A stretch of DNA of 64,000 nucleotides. Origin: Chengkuizengella axinellae. GTDB taxonomy: Bacteria; Bacillota; Bacilli; Paenibacillales; KCTC-33759. The position numbers were made by a program, and so were the translations under genes. Below the pieces are notes generated by a model. The model was not told the origin of the DNA. It saw nothing but the letters and a program-made list of their open reading frames with translations, and searched no databases. Positions 42,506 to 51,109 of this stretch are shown piece by piece. Each line of letters opens with the position of its first letter. Position 1 is the first letter of the stretch. The DNA is taken from positions 372,001-436,000 of the forward strand of contig NZ_JAVAMP010000002.1 in the NCBI RefSeq assembly GCF_030730905.1, read 5' to 3'.

Positions 42506-43069
42506 TTACTCATTGTATCCATCCACAACAACTTCAAGTTGTCCTGTTTCTGGGTGAATAATTAATCCATGAACAGGAATTCCTACAGGCAGGAGTGGGT
42601 GTTTTTTTACAACCGTTACACTATTTTTAACACCTTCTTCTACACTATCAAAACCTTTTAACCAACTAGAGAGTTGAACACCTGAGTTTTCAATTGTTTT
42701 TATTGTATCATCAGAAATGCCTTCATTTTTTATATCCTGTATCATGCTTTCGGCATTTAAGCCAGTCATTCCACATCCATGATGGCCAATCACATAAACT
42801 TCCTCAGCGTTTAATTTATAAATGGCAACAAGGATGCTACGCATTACATTGCCAAAAGGCTCCCTTACTATGGCTCCTGCTGTTTTGAGTATTTTTGCAT
42901 CTCCATTTTTAATATTAGTCGCTTTAGGAAGCAATTCTACTAAACGCGTATCCATGCAAGTCAAGATCACCATTTTTTTATCTGGGAACTTAGAAGTTCG
43001 AAATTGCTCATACTGCTTGTTTTCTACAAATTGTTCATTAAATTTTAGTATGTCTGTTAAGGTACTCAT
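42506..43069 (-). CDS. Beta-class carbonic anhydrase
   Basis: This is a 187-residue protein. Zinc ligands are Cys38 in LTCMDTR (with the catalytic Asp40-Arg42 dyad), His96 and Cys99 in VIGHHGCGM. The family stretch KTAGAIVREPFGNVMRS lies between. It interconverts CO2 and bicarbonate in the cytoplasm. Size and motifs fit the short type IV-like beta enzymes of Bacillus (YtiB type). ATG 43069 follows GAGGGGAGAAACC. It is cotranscribed possibly with the HesB-like gene upstream, 56 bp away. Confidence 0.93.
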   Translation of the reverse strand: MSTLTDILKFNEQFVENKQYEQFRTSKFPDKKMVILTCMDTRLVELLPKATNIKNGDAKILKTAGAIVREPFGNVMRSILVAIYKLNAEEVYVIGHHGCGMTGLNAESMIQDIKNEGISDDTIKTIENSGVQLSSWLKGFDSVEEGVKNSVTVVKKHPLLPVGIPVHGLIIHPETGQLEVVVDGYNE

Positions 43070-43125
43070 AGGTTTCTCCCCTCGTATAAATATGTAGTTT
43101 GATTTTTATTCATCTATAATGATTT

Positions 43126-43449
43126 TCAATTTTTAGAATGAAGCTTTAAAGTGGAGTTGTATATTTGTTGCTTGCTGCTTAAAGAAAAGGATTTTTTACT
43201 AGCATTATAATCTAGCTTTAACTCATCTTCAAAGAAGACCTCATGTCTAGAATCATACAAGAAGGGGATGGAATCAGCCATAGTTTCCATGTCGAATTCT
43301 TGTTTTTCATCTACAATCCATAATTGAGCAACACCGCTCATAATGCACCCACAACCCTCAGCGTCATGTGCGATTTTAATGTATTGATGTTCAGTATTTA
43401 TTTTTTTAACAATTTCATCTTTTGCATTGTCTGTTACATTGATGTGCAT
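43126..43449 (-). CDS. HesB/YqkB-like iron-sulfur family protein
   Basis: This is a 107-residue protein. It contains IAHDAEGCGCIMSGVAQLW and ends with FFEDELKLDYNASKKSF, resembling the HesB/Fe-S_biosyn fold of YqkB. The C-G-C pair (near residues 33-35) is retained, but the C-terminal C-G-C of true A-type carriers is missing, so a classical cluster-carrier role is doubtful. ATG 43449 has only a modest AGAAGTGA upstream. It precedes the carbonic anhydrase gene in the same direction. Confidence 0.75.
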   Translation of the reverse strand: MHINVTDNAKDEIVKKINTEHQYIKIAHDAEGCGCIMSGVAQLWIVDEKQEFDMETMADSIPFLYDSRHEVFFEDELKLDYNASKKSFSLSSKQQIYNSTLKLHSKN

Positions 43450-43585
43450 AAAAATTCACTTCTTTCACATATAGATGATTTTCTTATTTTAGCATATTTT
43501 CATTCCTGAAGGTAAGTTCGGGTTTGAAGTTTTTGAAATTACAGCAGGATAGCAGTATACTAAATTTGAAAAGGAGAGTGAGTTT

Positions 43586-45097
43586 ATGAGTCAACAAAAA
43601 CTAGCTGCTTTTAAAGAAATTGTACAAAAAATAAATCATTATCATGAAGCACTATCTGTTTTATTTTGGGACCTAAGAACAGGTGCCCCTAAAAAAGGTG
43701 TAGAGGGACGTTCTGAAGTGATAGGTATGTTATCAACTGAACAGTTTAATCTTTCGACCTCAGATCAATTAGGAGAGTGTTTAGATCAATTATCAGAAAC
43801 GTCAGTATTTGAAGGATTGAGCAATGTTGAACAAAGAATGGTGACAGAGTATAAAAAAGATTATGACAGAAACAAAAAAATACCTGTGGATTTATTTAAA
43901 GAAAATGTAATATTGACCTCTCAATCAGAGTCTGTTTGGGAAGAAGCAAAAGAGAAGTCAGATTTTTCTCTTTTTCAACCCTATTTAGAAAAGGTTGTTC
44001 AATTTAAGAAACAATTTATTGAGTATTGGGGAGTTAAGGGAACTCCTTATGACACGTTGCTTGATATTTATGAACCTGACATTACAGCAAAACAATTAGA
44101 TCAAGTATTTGGTTCGTTAAGAGAGAAATTAGTTCCTTTAGTAGCTCAAATTGGTGAGTCCTCGAATAAACCAAATACTTCATTTTTGCATCAGTCTTTT
44201 AGTGAGGAGAAACAACGTGAATTTAGTTTATTTATATTAGAGGAAATAGGGTATGACTTAGGTGCTGGAAGATTGGACAAAGCGGTTCATCCTTTCATGA
44301 TTGATTTAAACTTAAGGGATATTCGAATTACAACTAATTATTACCCTAATGATATTACGTTTTCCCTATTTTCCAGTCTGCATGAAGGCGGACATGCTTT
44401 ATATGAACAAAACATTTCTCCAGATTTAATAGGCACTGGACTATGTACTGGAGCTTCAATGGGAATTCATGAATCTCAATCTAGGTTCTGGGAAAATATG
44501 ATCGGACGAAGCTTACCATTTTGGAAAAGATATTATAATCATTTGAATGAGGTTTTCCCACAGGCTTTTAGTGATGTATCCGTAGAGGACTTCTACAGAG
44601 GTACGAATGAAGCTAAGCCATCATTAATTCGAATTGAAGCAGATGAATTAACTTATAATTTACATGTTATGATTCGATATGAGCTGGAAAAAGCACTGTT
44701 TAACGAAGATTTAAAAGTGGCTGATTTACCGCAAGCCTGGAATGAAAAATATACTGAGTATTTAGGTGTAACACCATCCCATGATGGGGAAGGAGTATTA
44801 CAGGATGTTCATTGGTCTGGTGGAGATTTTGGATATTTTCCATCCTATTCATTAGGAAACATTTATGCCGCACAATTCATGAACACCATTCAAAAACAAC
44901 TTCCAGATTTTGATACATACGTTGAAAATGGAAATTTACAGCCTATTAAACAGTGGTTGACGGAAAATATTTATCAGTATGGGAAATTATTAACACCTGC
45001 TGAAATCCTTAAACAAGTGACTGAGGAAGATATTAATCCTAATTATCTGATTCAATATCTCGAAACGAAATTTAAAGGAATATATGGAATTAACTAA
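43586..45097 (+). CDS. M32 family metallocarboxypeptidase
   Basis: This is a 503-residue protein. The zinc motif HEGGHALYEQN (H-E-x-x-H) and the downstream IHESQSRFWENMIGRS with the third ligand are intact, as is DEADELTYNLH-like IRIEADELTYNLHV. Family start YHEALSVLFWDLRTGAPKKG is also seen. It removes C-terminal amino acids from peptides in the cytoplasm. Length is standard for the carboxypeptidase Taq family. ATG 43586 follows AAAGGAGAGTGAG. It is followed by a hairpin, so it is probably monocistronic. Confidence 0.95.
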   Translation: MSQQKLAAFKEIVQKINHYHEALSVLFWDLRTGAPKKGVEGRSEVIGMLSTEQFNLSTSDQLGECLDQLSETSVFEGLSNVEQRMVTEYKKDYDRNKKIPVDLFKENVILTSQSESVWEEAKEKSDFSLFQPYLEKVVQFKKQFIEYWGVKGTPYDTLLDIYEPDITAKQLDQVFGSLREKLVPLVAQIGESSNKPNTSFLHQSFSEEKQREFSLFILEEIGYDLGAGRLDKAVHPFMIDLNLRDIRITTNYYPNDITFSLFSSLHEGGHALYEQNISPDLIGTGLCTGASMGIHESQSRFWENMIGRSLPFWKRYYNHLNEVFPQAFSDVSVEDFYRGTNEAKPSLIRIEADELTYNLHVMIRYELEKALFNEDLKVADLPQAWNEKYTEYLGVTPSHDGEGVLQDVHWSGGDFGYFPSYSLGNIYAAQFMNTIQKQLPDFDTYVENGNLQPIKQWLTENIYQYGKLLTPAEILKQVTEEDINPNYLIQYLETKFKGIYGIN

Positions 45098-45117
45098 GAT
45101 AAAGTTTCAGTGGGGGC

Positions 45118-45137
45118 CTGTACCTCACTGATCTTTT
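45118..45137 (+). terminator. Terminator-like hairpin after the carboxypeptidase gene
   Basis: CAGTG...GG and CC-TCACTG pair around GCCTGTA, followed by ATCTTTTC. Short but correctly placed 20 bp after the stop. Confidence 0.55.
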
Positions 45138-45192
45138 CTACATAAAAAAAAGGTAGTCAACATTTACAAGGTTACTCTGCACTCCTAAAGAG

Positions 45193-46155
45193 GTGAACAT
45201 CATAGGAATTCGAATCATAAAAACAGCAATTGCAACGGTTATCGCAATATATATCGCTACCTACTTTCAATTAAGCTTTCCTTTATCTGCAGGTTTATTA
45301 GCTATTCTAGGGGTTGATGTGACTAGAAGAAGAAGTTTACTGAACGTATTGCATCGCATTTTAGCTTCTGTATTAGGATTATTGTTAGCTTCATTCTTGT
45401 TTTATATTGTTGGGTTTTACATTTGGGTGATTGGAGTTTACATTCTCTTGGCCTATCCGATTTTATCTAAAATGAAATTAAAGGATGGAATTGTGACTAG
45501 TTCTGTTATTGTTTTTCATGTTTTTAGTGTACAAACTATTCATTTTGATGTTATTTTAAATGAAATCTGGCTATTATTGATTGGATTAGGTTCCGCAACA
45601 CTCATCAATTTCTTATATATGCCTAAAGTAGAATTAAACATGAAAACGATTCGTAATCAGGTTGAAGATTTGCTGTCTGAAATATTTAATCAAATGTCAT
45701 ATCACTTAAAGGATAGCTCCACTATTTGGCAAGGGAAAGAAATCATTGAAGTTGAAAAAAAGATAAATGAAGGTTTGGAATTGGCGAAGAGATTTAGTGA
45801 AAATAATTTATTTCGTCAAGAAAATGAATGGCTGAATTATTTTCACATGAGAAGCAGGCAAATGGAATCCATACATAAGATGGTCAATTTAGTTGCTCAG
45901 GTATACGAATCCATACCTCAAGGCAAAATGACAGCAGCGGTTTTTGATGAGTTAGTGAAAGAAGTAAAGGAAGAGTTTTACACAGGTAGAGTCCTAGATG
46001 ACTTGAAAAGAGTTGAAACGCTTTTTAAAGAAATGGAACTGCCAAAAACGCGTAAAGAATTTGAGGTTAGATCGGCAATTTTACAGCTATGTTTAGAGCT
46101 TAAAGATTATTTGAACATAGCAAAAAAAGAAAAGAAAAAGTTTTTGTCACTATAG
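45193..46155 (+). CDS. Aromatic acid exporter-like membrane protein (ArAE_1)
   Basis: This is a protein of about 320 residues. The first 140 residues contain four to five membrane helices beginning IGIRIIKTAIATVIAIYIA with the G-V-D-V-T-R-R-R-S loop; the rest is a cytoplasmic helical domain. This is the layout of the YgaE/YqjA aromatic acid exporter family of Bacillus. The start is unusual: an excellent AAAGAGGTGA overlaps the only nearby GTG (45193), and no ATG, GTG or TTG lies at a normal distance, so initiation may use ATC/ATA at 45199-45204. It is not clearly in an operon with cotE. Confidence 0.8.
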   Translation: MNIIGIRIIKTAIATVIAIYIATYFQLSFPLSAGLLAILGVDVTRRRSLLNVLHRILASVLGLLLASFLFYIVGFYIWVIGVYILLAYPILSKMKLKDGIVTSSVIVFHVFSVQTIHFDVILNEIWLLLIGLGSATLINFLYMPKVELNMKTIRNQVEDLLSEIFNQMSYHLKDSSTIWQGKEIIEVEKKINEGLELAKRFSENNLFRQENEWLNYFHMRSRQMESIHKMVNLVAQVYESIPQGKMTAAVFDELVKEVKEEFYTGRVLDDLKRVETLFKEMELPKTRKEFEVRSAILQLCLELKDYLNIAKKEKKKFLSL

Positions 46156-46209
46156 ACCAATGTCCTGCATACAATTTTAAAGAATGATTGTATGGAGGAG
46201 GTTAATAGG

Positions 46210-46776
46210 ATGTCAATCACAGATAAAGACTTATCGTATAGAGAAATAATTACGAAAGCTGTTTGTGGTAAAGGTCGGAAATTTTCACAAGTAACACATA
46301 CCATCACTCCACCTCATAAACCTACTAGTGTTTTGGGGGTATGGCTTATTAACCATCAGTATGAAGCTGTGAAATCTGATGATGGCATTGAAGTCGTTGG
46401 TACTTATGATATTAACTTTTGGTATTCTTATGACAACAATTCACAGACTGAAGTAGCCAAGGAAACATTATCTTATGTTGAAGCGGTCCCTCTATCTTAT
46501 CTGGATCCAAATCATAGAAAAGCTACTGCAGAAGTATTTGCTGAAACAACACAAGAGCCTAGTTGTGTTGAAGCGAATATCGTCACTTCTGGCAATGCTG
46601 TTCGGATTAAAGTTGAGCGTGAATATAAGGTGGAAATGGTTGCGGAAACGAAAGTATGTGTATTAGTGAACGAAAATGGTATTGATGAGCTTGATGGCGA
46701 AAAAGATTTCGATTTTGATTACGAAGGCGGAGACTTTGAAGATTTAGATCCAGATCTCTTAGACGATGATATTTAA
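46210..46776 (+). CDS. cotE: Outer spore coat morphogenetic protein CotE
   Basis: This is a 188-residue protein. It contains YREIITKAVCGKGRKFSQ, HTITPPHKPTSVLGVWLINH, YDINFWYSYDNN and the acidic tail (EGGDFEDLDPDLLDDD) typical of CotE. It assembles the outer coat of the endospore and is made in the mother cell. ATG 46210 follows GGAGGAGGTT; the ATG at 46192 lies before that site. The position just upstream of mutS and mutL matches Bacillus subtilis, with one extra gene in between. This is direct evidence for a spore former. Confidence 0.95.
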   Translation: MSITDKDLSYREIITKAVCGKGRKFSQVTHTITPPHKPTSVLGVWLINHQYEAVKSDDGIEVVGTYDINFWYSYDNNSQTEVAKETLSYVEAVPLSYLDPNHRKATAEVFAETTQEPSCVEANIVTSGNAVRIKVEREYKVEMVAETKVCVLVNENGIDELDGEKDFDFDYEGGDFEDLDPDLLDDDI

Positions 46777-46822
46777 AAACTGAATACTTAATCTTATCAT
46801 ATGAAATTAAAGGGATTTTGGA

Positions 46823-46844
46823 GAGGGCGTGAGCCCTTTTTTTC
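46823..46844 (+). terminator. cotE terminator
   Basis: AGGGC-GTGA-GCCCT followed by TTTTTTT is a short, strong rho-independent terminator 46 bp after cotE. Confidence 0.85.
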
Positions 46845-46930
46845 TCTTTAAAAAATAAAAAAATAGTTCGAATTCAAAGGGAAACTTTCTTGAACAACCT
46901 TAATTAGGAACATTAAATAGGTGATGGATA

Positions 46931-48322
46931 TTGAATGATTTGTTTTTGTTGCATGGTAACGACCCCGCTTTAAAGGTTTTATGGTATAACTCATTACTTC
47001 CTCATGGTACTGAGTTGCCTCATAATGCTTCAGAAGATACAGTGATTATTCAATGGGGTAGCGATGTCCATGTACCTAAAGGTAGTAAAGTTTTAAATCC
47101 ATCTGGCTTAACGAAGAGAGCTTTGGATAAAGAGTGGACGATGAAAACATTAAAACATCAAGGGGTGCATGTACAAACACCTTTCAGTCAACCTGCTTAT
47201 CTACAAGTGTATTTGGTTCCTGTTTTTCATTTGAACATATTAGCTCTTTATCAATGTTCTCTTCATACTGAAAAAGTACATTACCCCCATAAATTAGTGA
47301 ATCTAGATGTAAGAAATAGACAGCATAGATTAATTAGCCGTTATGCTATGAGAGCGATTTATGCATTAGGTTTAGATTTTGGTGTTGTGAAAGTTGGAGT
47401 GATTTCAGCAAGGAGATGTACGATATTAGATGTGAACCCGAATCCTGAGATGGATCGAGTAAACGCGAAATTATTTGCTGGTGCTATTCATACTTATCAT
47501 AAAGAACTGATTGAAGAGAGGAAGAGAACGAAAGTTCCTGTGATTGGAACAGATTTAGAGTTTTTATTGCGAAATGCAAAAGGGAAAGTTACATTTGCAT
47601 CTAAGTTTTTCGGTCGGAAAGGGCAGGTTGGGTGTGATTCCGTTGTGAATGGAAATAAATGGATTTTTCCTATCGCAGAGCTTAGACCCAGCCCTAGTAA
47701 AGAACCAATCCAAATCATAAATAATATTTATAAACTTATGCAATATGCTGAGAAACAAATTAATGATGCCAAAATTGAATGGGTGGCAGGTGGAATGCCG
47801 GTCAAAGGACTCCCATTAGGCGGACATATACATATAAGTGGAATATGGTTAAATTCATTTTTATTAAGAGCTTTTGATAATTATTTAACATTGCCGTTGA
47901 TGATGATTGAAGATCAGACTTCATTGTTGAGAAGGCCTAAATATGGCTTTCTTGGTGATTTTCGTATACAGGTTTATGGATTTGAGTATCGGACTCCACC
48001 AAGCTGGATTGTATCCCCTGCTATCGCAAATGGGGTATTAACTTTGGCAAGGTTGATTGTGGATCACTATTGGATTTTAAATGAGAAACCTTTAGCCGAT
48101 GAAATGAATCAGTTTCATTTTTATCAGGGGAATAAGGAATCGCTATATCCATATGTTAAAAAACTATGGAATGAACTTGAAAAGCTTGAATCTTATTCTT
48201 TTTATAGAGAGCATTTAATACCTTTAAAAAAACGTATATTTAGAATGAAACCCTGGAATGAGCAAAAAGATATTAGAAAAGTATGGAAAATACCTCCATT
48301 CGAGAACCTGTCTAAAAAGTAG
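46931..48322 (+). CDS. Degenerate ATP-grasp fused to COOH-NH2 amidoligase
   Basis: This is a 463-residue protein. Residues 1-195 look like a shortened ATP-grasp domain with the C-terminal metal motif LDVNPNPEMD (167-174). Residues 200-463 match the phage phiEco32-type COOH-NH2 ligase family: GTDLEF (206-211), AELRPSPS (249-256), GGHIHIS (297-303) and YEYRTPPSW. Amidoligases join a carboxylate and an amine using ATP, as in glutathione or glutamine synthesis. The TTG at 46931 lies 6 nt after AGGTGATGG. It sits between cotE and mutS. A role in modifying spore-coat proteins or peptides is inferred from position only. Confidence 0.7.
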   Translation: MNDLFLLHGNDPALKVLWYNSLLPHGTELPHNASEDTVIIQWGSDVHVPKGSKVLNPSGLTKRALDKEWTMKTLKHQGVHVQTPFSQPAYLQVYLVPVFHLNILALYQCSLHTEKVHYPHKLVNLDVRNRQHRLISRYAMRAIYALGLDFGVVKVGVISARRCTILDVNPNPEMDRVNAKLFAGAIHTYHKELIEERKRTKVPVIGTDLEFLLRNAKGKVTFASKFFGRKGQVGCDSVVNGNKWIFPIAELRPSPSKEPIQIINNIYKLMQYAEKQINDAKIEWVAGGMPVKGLPLGGHIHISGIWLNSFLLRAFDNYLTLPLMMIEDQTSLLRRPKYGFLGDFRIQVYGFEYRTPPSWIVSPAIANGVLTLARLIVDHYWILNEKPLADEMNQFHFYQGNKESLYPYVKKLWNELEKLESYSFYREHLIPLKKRIFRMKPWNEQKDIRKVWKIPPFENLSKK

Positions 48323-48338
48323 GTTCTTTCTTTTTTCA
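48303..48338 (+). terminator. Terminator of the amidoligase gene
   Basis: AGAACCT and AGGTTCT pair around an 11-nt loop that includes the TAG stop, followed by TTCTTTTTT. Confidence 0.75.
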
Positions 48339-48396
48339 TTTTATAAGAAGTAATAAATCATGCTATAATATACAAAAAAATAGATTGAGGTCCGGT

Positions 48397-51075
48397 ATGG
48401 TTAAATATACTCCAATGATGGAACAGTATCTTGAAATTAAAGAAAAAGCGAAAGATGCTTTTTTATTTTTTCGCCTTGGTGATTTTTATGAACTGTTTTT
48501 TGAAGATGCAAAGCTTGCAGCACAGGAATTAGAAATTACATTAACAGGTCGTGAAGGTGGGGCAAAAGAAAAAATACCAATGTGTGGTGTTCCCTATCAT
48601 TCAGCTGAACAATATATTGCTAAACTTATTCAAAAAGGTTATAAGGTAGCAATCTGTGAGCAGGTGCAAAACCCAGCTGAAGCGAAAGGGGTTGTAAAAA
48701 GAGAAATTGTAAGAGTAATCACCCCAGGAACTGTCATGGAAGGGAAAATGCTTGGCGATCGCAGCAATAATTTCATTGTATGTGTTTCTCAATTAAATGA
48801 TACTTACAGTTTGGCAGCATGTGATTTAACTTCAGGTGAATTATACGAAACAACAGGACAAGCTTCTCTAGACTTTGTAATTGATGAAATTGGAACTTAT
48901 GCTCCTGTAGAAATTGTAACAGAAACCTCCCTTTACCCTTTATTACAAGAAAAGATGATACAGATTTCTCGAACAATTTTACTAAATGCATGGAAACAAA
49001 AGGACAATTTTATCGCTGCTAAGCAGTTTAAACCAGAATTATGGGAGCCCCTAAGTGATTCTTCAAAACATTGTATTTCAGTATTGATGTCATACTTGAA
49101 CGAAACACAGAAGAGAACATTATCTCATATTACGAACATAAAAAGTTATGAAAATAATCAATATATGACACTAGATCCCTTTACGAGAAGGAATTTGGAA
49201 TTAGTCGAAACGATAAGAGATCAGTCTAAAAAAGGTTCATTGTTATGGTTACTTGATCAAACGGTCACTTCCATGGGATCTCGTTTATTAAAAAGATGGG
49301 TAGACAAACCATTGATGAGCATTACTGCAATTAATTATCGTTTAAACATTGTTGATACTCTATATCAGCAATTTATCTTGAGAGAAGATTTGAGGGAAAA
49401 ATTAAAAAACGTGTATGATCTAGAGCGTTTAGTTGGACGCATATCTTACGGGAATGCAAATGCTAGAGATCTTGTTGCTTTAAAAAAATCTTTGGAGCAA
49501 GTTCCAGCTCTTGTAAACATTTGTGAGAATTCTGGATCTGATCAATTGATGGCATTGGTTCATTCATTAGATCAATGCACGGATATAAAGGAACGAATTG
49601 GAAAAGCAATCATAGAAGATCCACCAATATCTGTAAAAGACGGATCGATGATTAAGGAAGGATATCATGAGTATCTTGATCAATTACGTGAGGCGAGTGT
49701 GAATGGAAAACAGTGGCTTGCTGAATTAGAACAAAGGGAAAGAGAAATAACAGGAATCAAAAAGCTGAAGATTGGTTATAACAAAGTTTTTGGATATTTT
49801 ATAGAAATTACAAAAGCAAATATTAATCACCTTCCTGAGGGAAGATATGAAAGAAAACAAACGTTGGCTAATGCAGAGCGTTTCATTACTCCTGAATTAA
49901 AGGAAAAGGAAGCTCTGATATTAGAGGCTGAAGATAAAATGGTTGAGATAGAATATGAACTGTTTCATGAGCTGAGAAATGAGCTTAAGATTCAAATTCC
50001 AAGGTTGCAGCATCTTGCAAGTATTATCTCAACACTTGATGTTTATCAATCATTAGCAAAAGTGAGTGCAGATCACCAGTATTGCAAACCGGCAATGACT
50101 AATCAATATAATTTGATCGTTAGAGAAGGAAGGCATCCAGTAGTAGAAGCCATTTCTAAAGATCAAACTTTTATATCCAATGATACATTGTTTGAATCTG
50201 GGAATCAGAATATGCTGCTTATAACTGGTCCTAATATGGCTGGGAAAAGTACTTATATGAGACAGGTTTCACTGGTTTGTATTATGGCTCAGATTGGTTG
50301 CTTTGTTCCTGCAACAGAGGCTGAAATTCCTGTCATTGATCGTATTTTCACAAGAATAGGAGCTGCTGATGATTTAGTTAGTGGCCAAAGTACATTTATG
50401 GTAGAAATGAAAGATATCCAAGTGATGACGGAGAAAGCAAGTCCCAAGAGTCTAGTAATCATTGATGAATTAGGTCGAGGTACTTCAACAAGTGAAGGGA
50501 TGTCTATTGCTCAAGCTGTTATAGAATTTCTTCATAATGAAATAGGCTGTAAAACGTTGGTATCTACACATTTTCATGAATTAGCACATTTAGAAAAAAA
50601 CTTGTCATGTTTAAAAAATTACAGCATGGCAGTGAAAGAAAGTGGAGACGAGGTAACGTTTTTACGCAAATTGATCAAGGGTGCAGCTAGTACTAGTTAC
50701 GGAATTTATTGTGCACAAATCGCAGGAATACCAAATTCAATTATCGAAAGATCGTATCATTTACTGAGTTCGTTCGAATCACGCATAGAAGAAGGAGATG
50801 GTGAACAGAAGGATATATCAGTAATACGTGAATCGGCTGCAACAAAGAGTGTATTAGATCAGGAAGAGCAGCATGTTATAAAGGAAGATGAAGCGGATAC
50901 CATTCAATTAAGTTTTTTTGAAGGATTAGAATCAAAAAAATTGAATGTAGAAGACAAACAAAAGCAAAAAAATAATGAAAATTTGATTGAAAAAGAGCTT
51001 AGAACCTTAGATTTATTAAATGTCACACCATTGCAAGCCATAAATATACTATCAGATTTAAAATCAAAGCTGTAA
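48397..51075 (+). CDS. mutS: DNA mismatch repair protein MutS
   Basis: This is an 892-residue protein. The N-terminal mismatch-binding motif FFRLGDFYELF is intact, followed by the connector, lever and clamp domains. The ATPase has the Walker A GPNMAGKST near residue 611, DELGRGTSTSEG (Walker B/signature) and STHFHEL. The C-terminal helices carry the beta-clamp/MutL-interaction tail. It finds mismatches and recruits MutL. ATG 48397 follows GAGGTCCG; a TTG at 48385 would overlap that site. A TATAAT lies at 48364-48369. It starts the mutS-S41-mutL-MTase-miaA run. Confidence 0.97.
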   Translation: MVKYTPMMEQYLEIKEKAKDAFLFFRLGDFYELFFEDAKLAAQELEITLTGREGGAKEKIPMCGVPYHSAEQYIAKLIQKGYKVAICEQVQNPAEAKGVVKREIVRVITPGTVMEGKMLGDRSNNFIVCVSQLNDTYSLAACDLTSGELYETTGQASLDFVIDEIGTYAPVEIVTETSLYPLLQEKMIQISRTILLNAWKQKDNFIAAKQFKPELWEPLSDSSKHCISVLMSYLNETQKRTLSHITNIKSYENNQYMTLDPFTRRNLELVETIRDQSKKGSLLWLLDQTVTSMGSRLLKRWVDKPLMSITAINYRLNIVDTLYQQFILREDLREKLKNVYDLERLVGRISYGNANARDLVALKKSLEQVPALVNICENSGSDQLMALVHSLDQCTDIKERIGKAIIEDPPISVKDGSMIKEGYHEYLDQLREASVNGKQWLAELEQREREITGIKKLKIGYNKVFGYFIEITKANINHLPEGRYERKQTLANAERFITPELKEKEALILEAEDKMVEIEYELFHELRNELKIQIPRLQHLASIISTLDVYQSLAKVSADHQYCKPAMTNQYNLIVREGRHPVVEAISKDQTFISNDTLFESGNQNMLLITGPNMAGKSTYMRQVSLVCIMAQIGCFVPATEAEIPVIDRIFTRIGAADDLVSGQSTFMVEMKDIQVMTEKASPKSLVIIDELGRGTSTSEGMSIAQAVIEFLHNEIGCKTLVSTHFHELAHLEKNLSCLKNYSMAVKESGDEVTFLRKLIKGAASTSYGIYCAQIAGIPNSIIERSYHLLSSFESRIEEGDGEQKDISVIRESAATKSVLDQEEQHVIKEDEADTIQLSFFEGLESKKLNVEDKQKQKNNENLIEKELRTLDLLNVTPLQAINILSDLKSKL

Positions 51076-51109
51076 TTTACAGAAAAAAAACTAAAAAAGG
51101 TGATAAACG

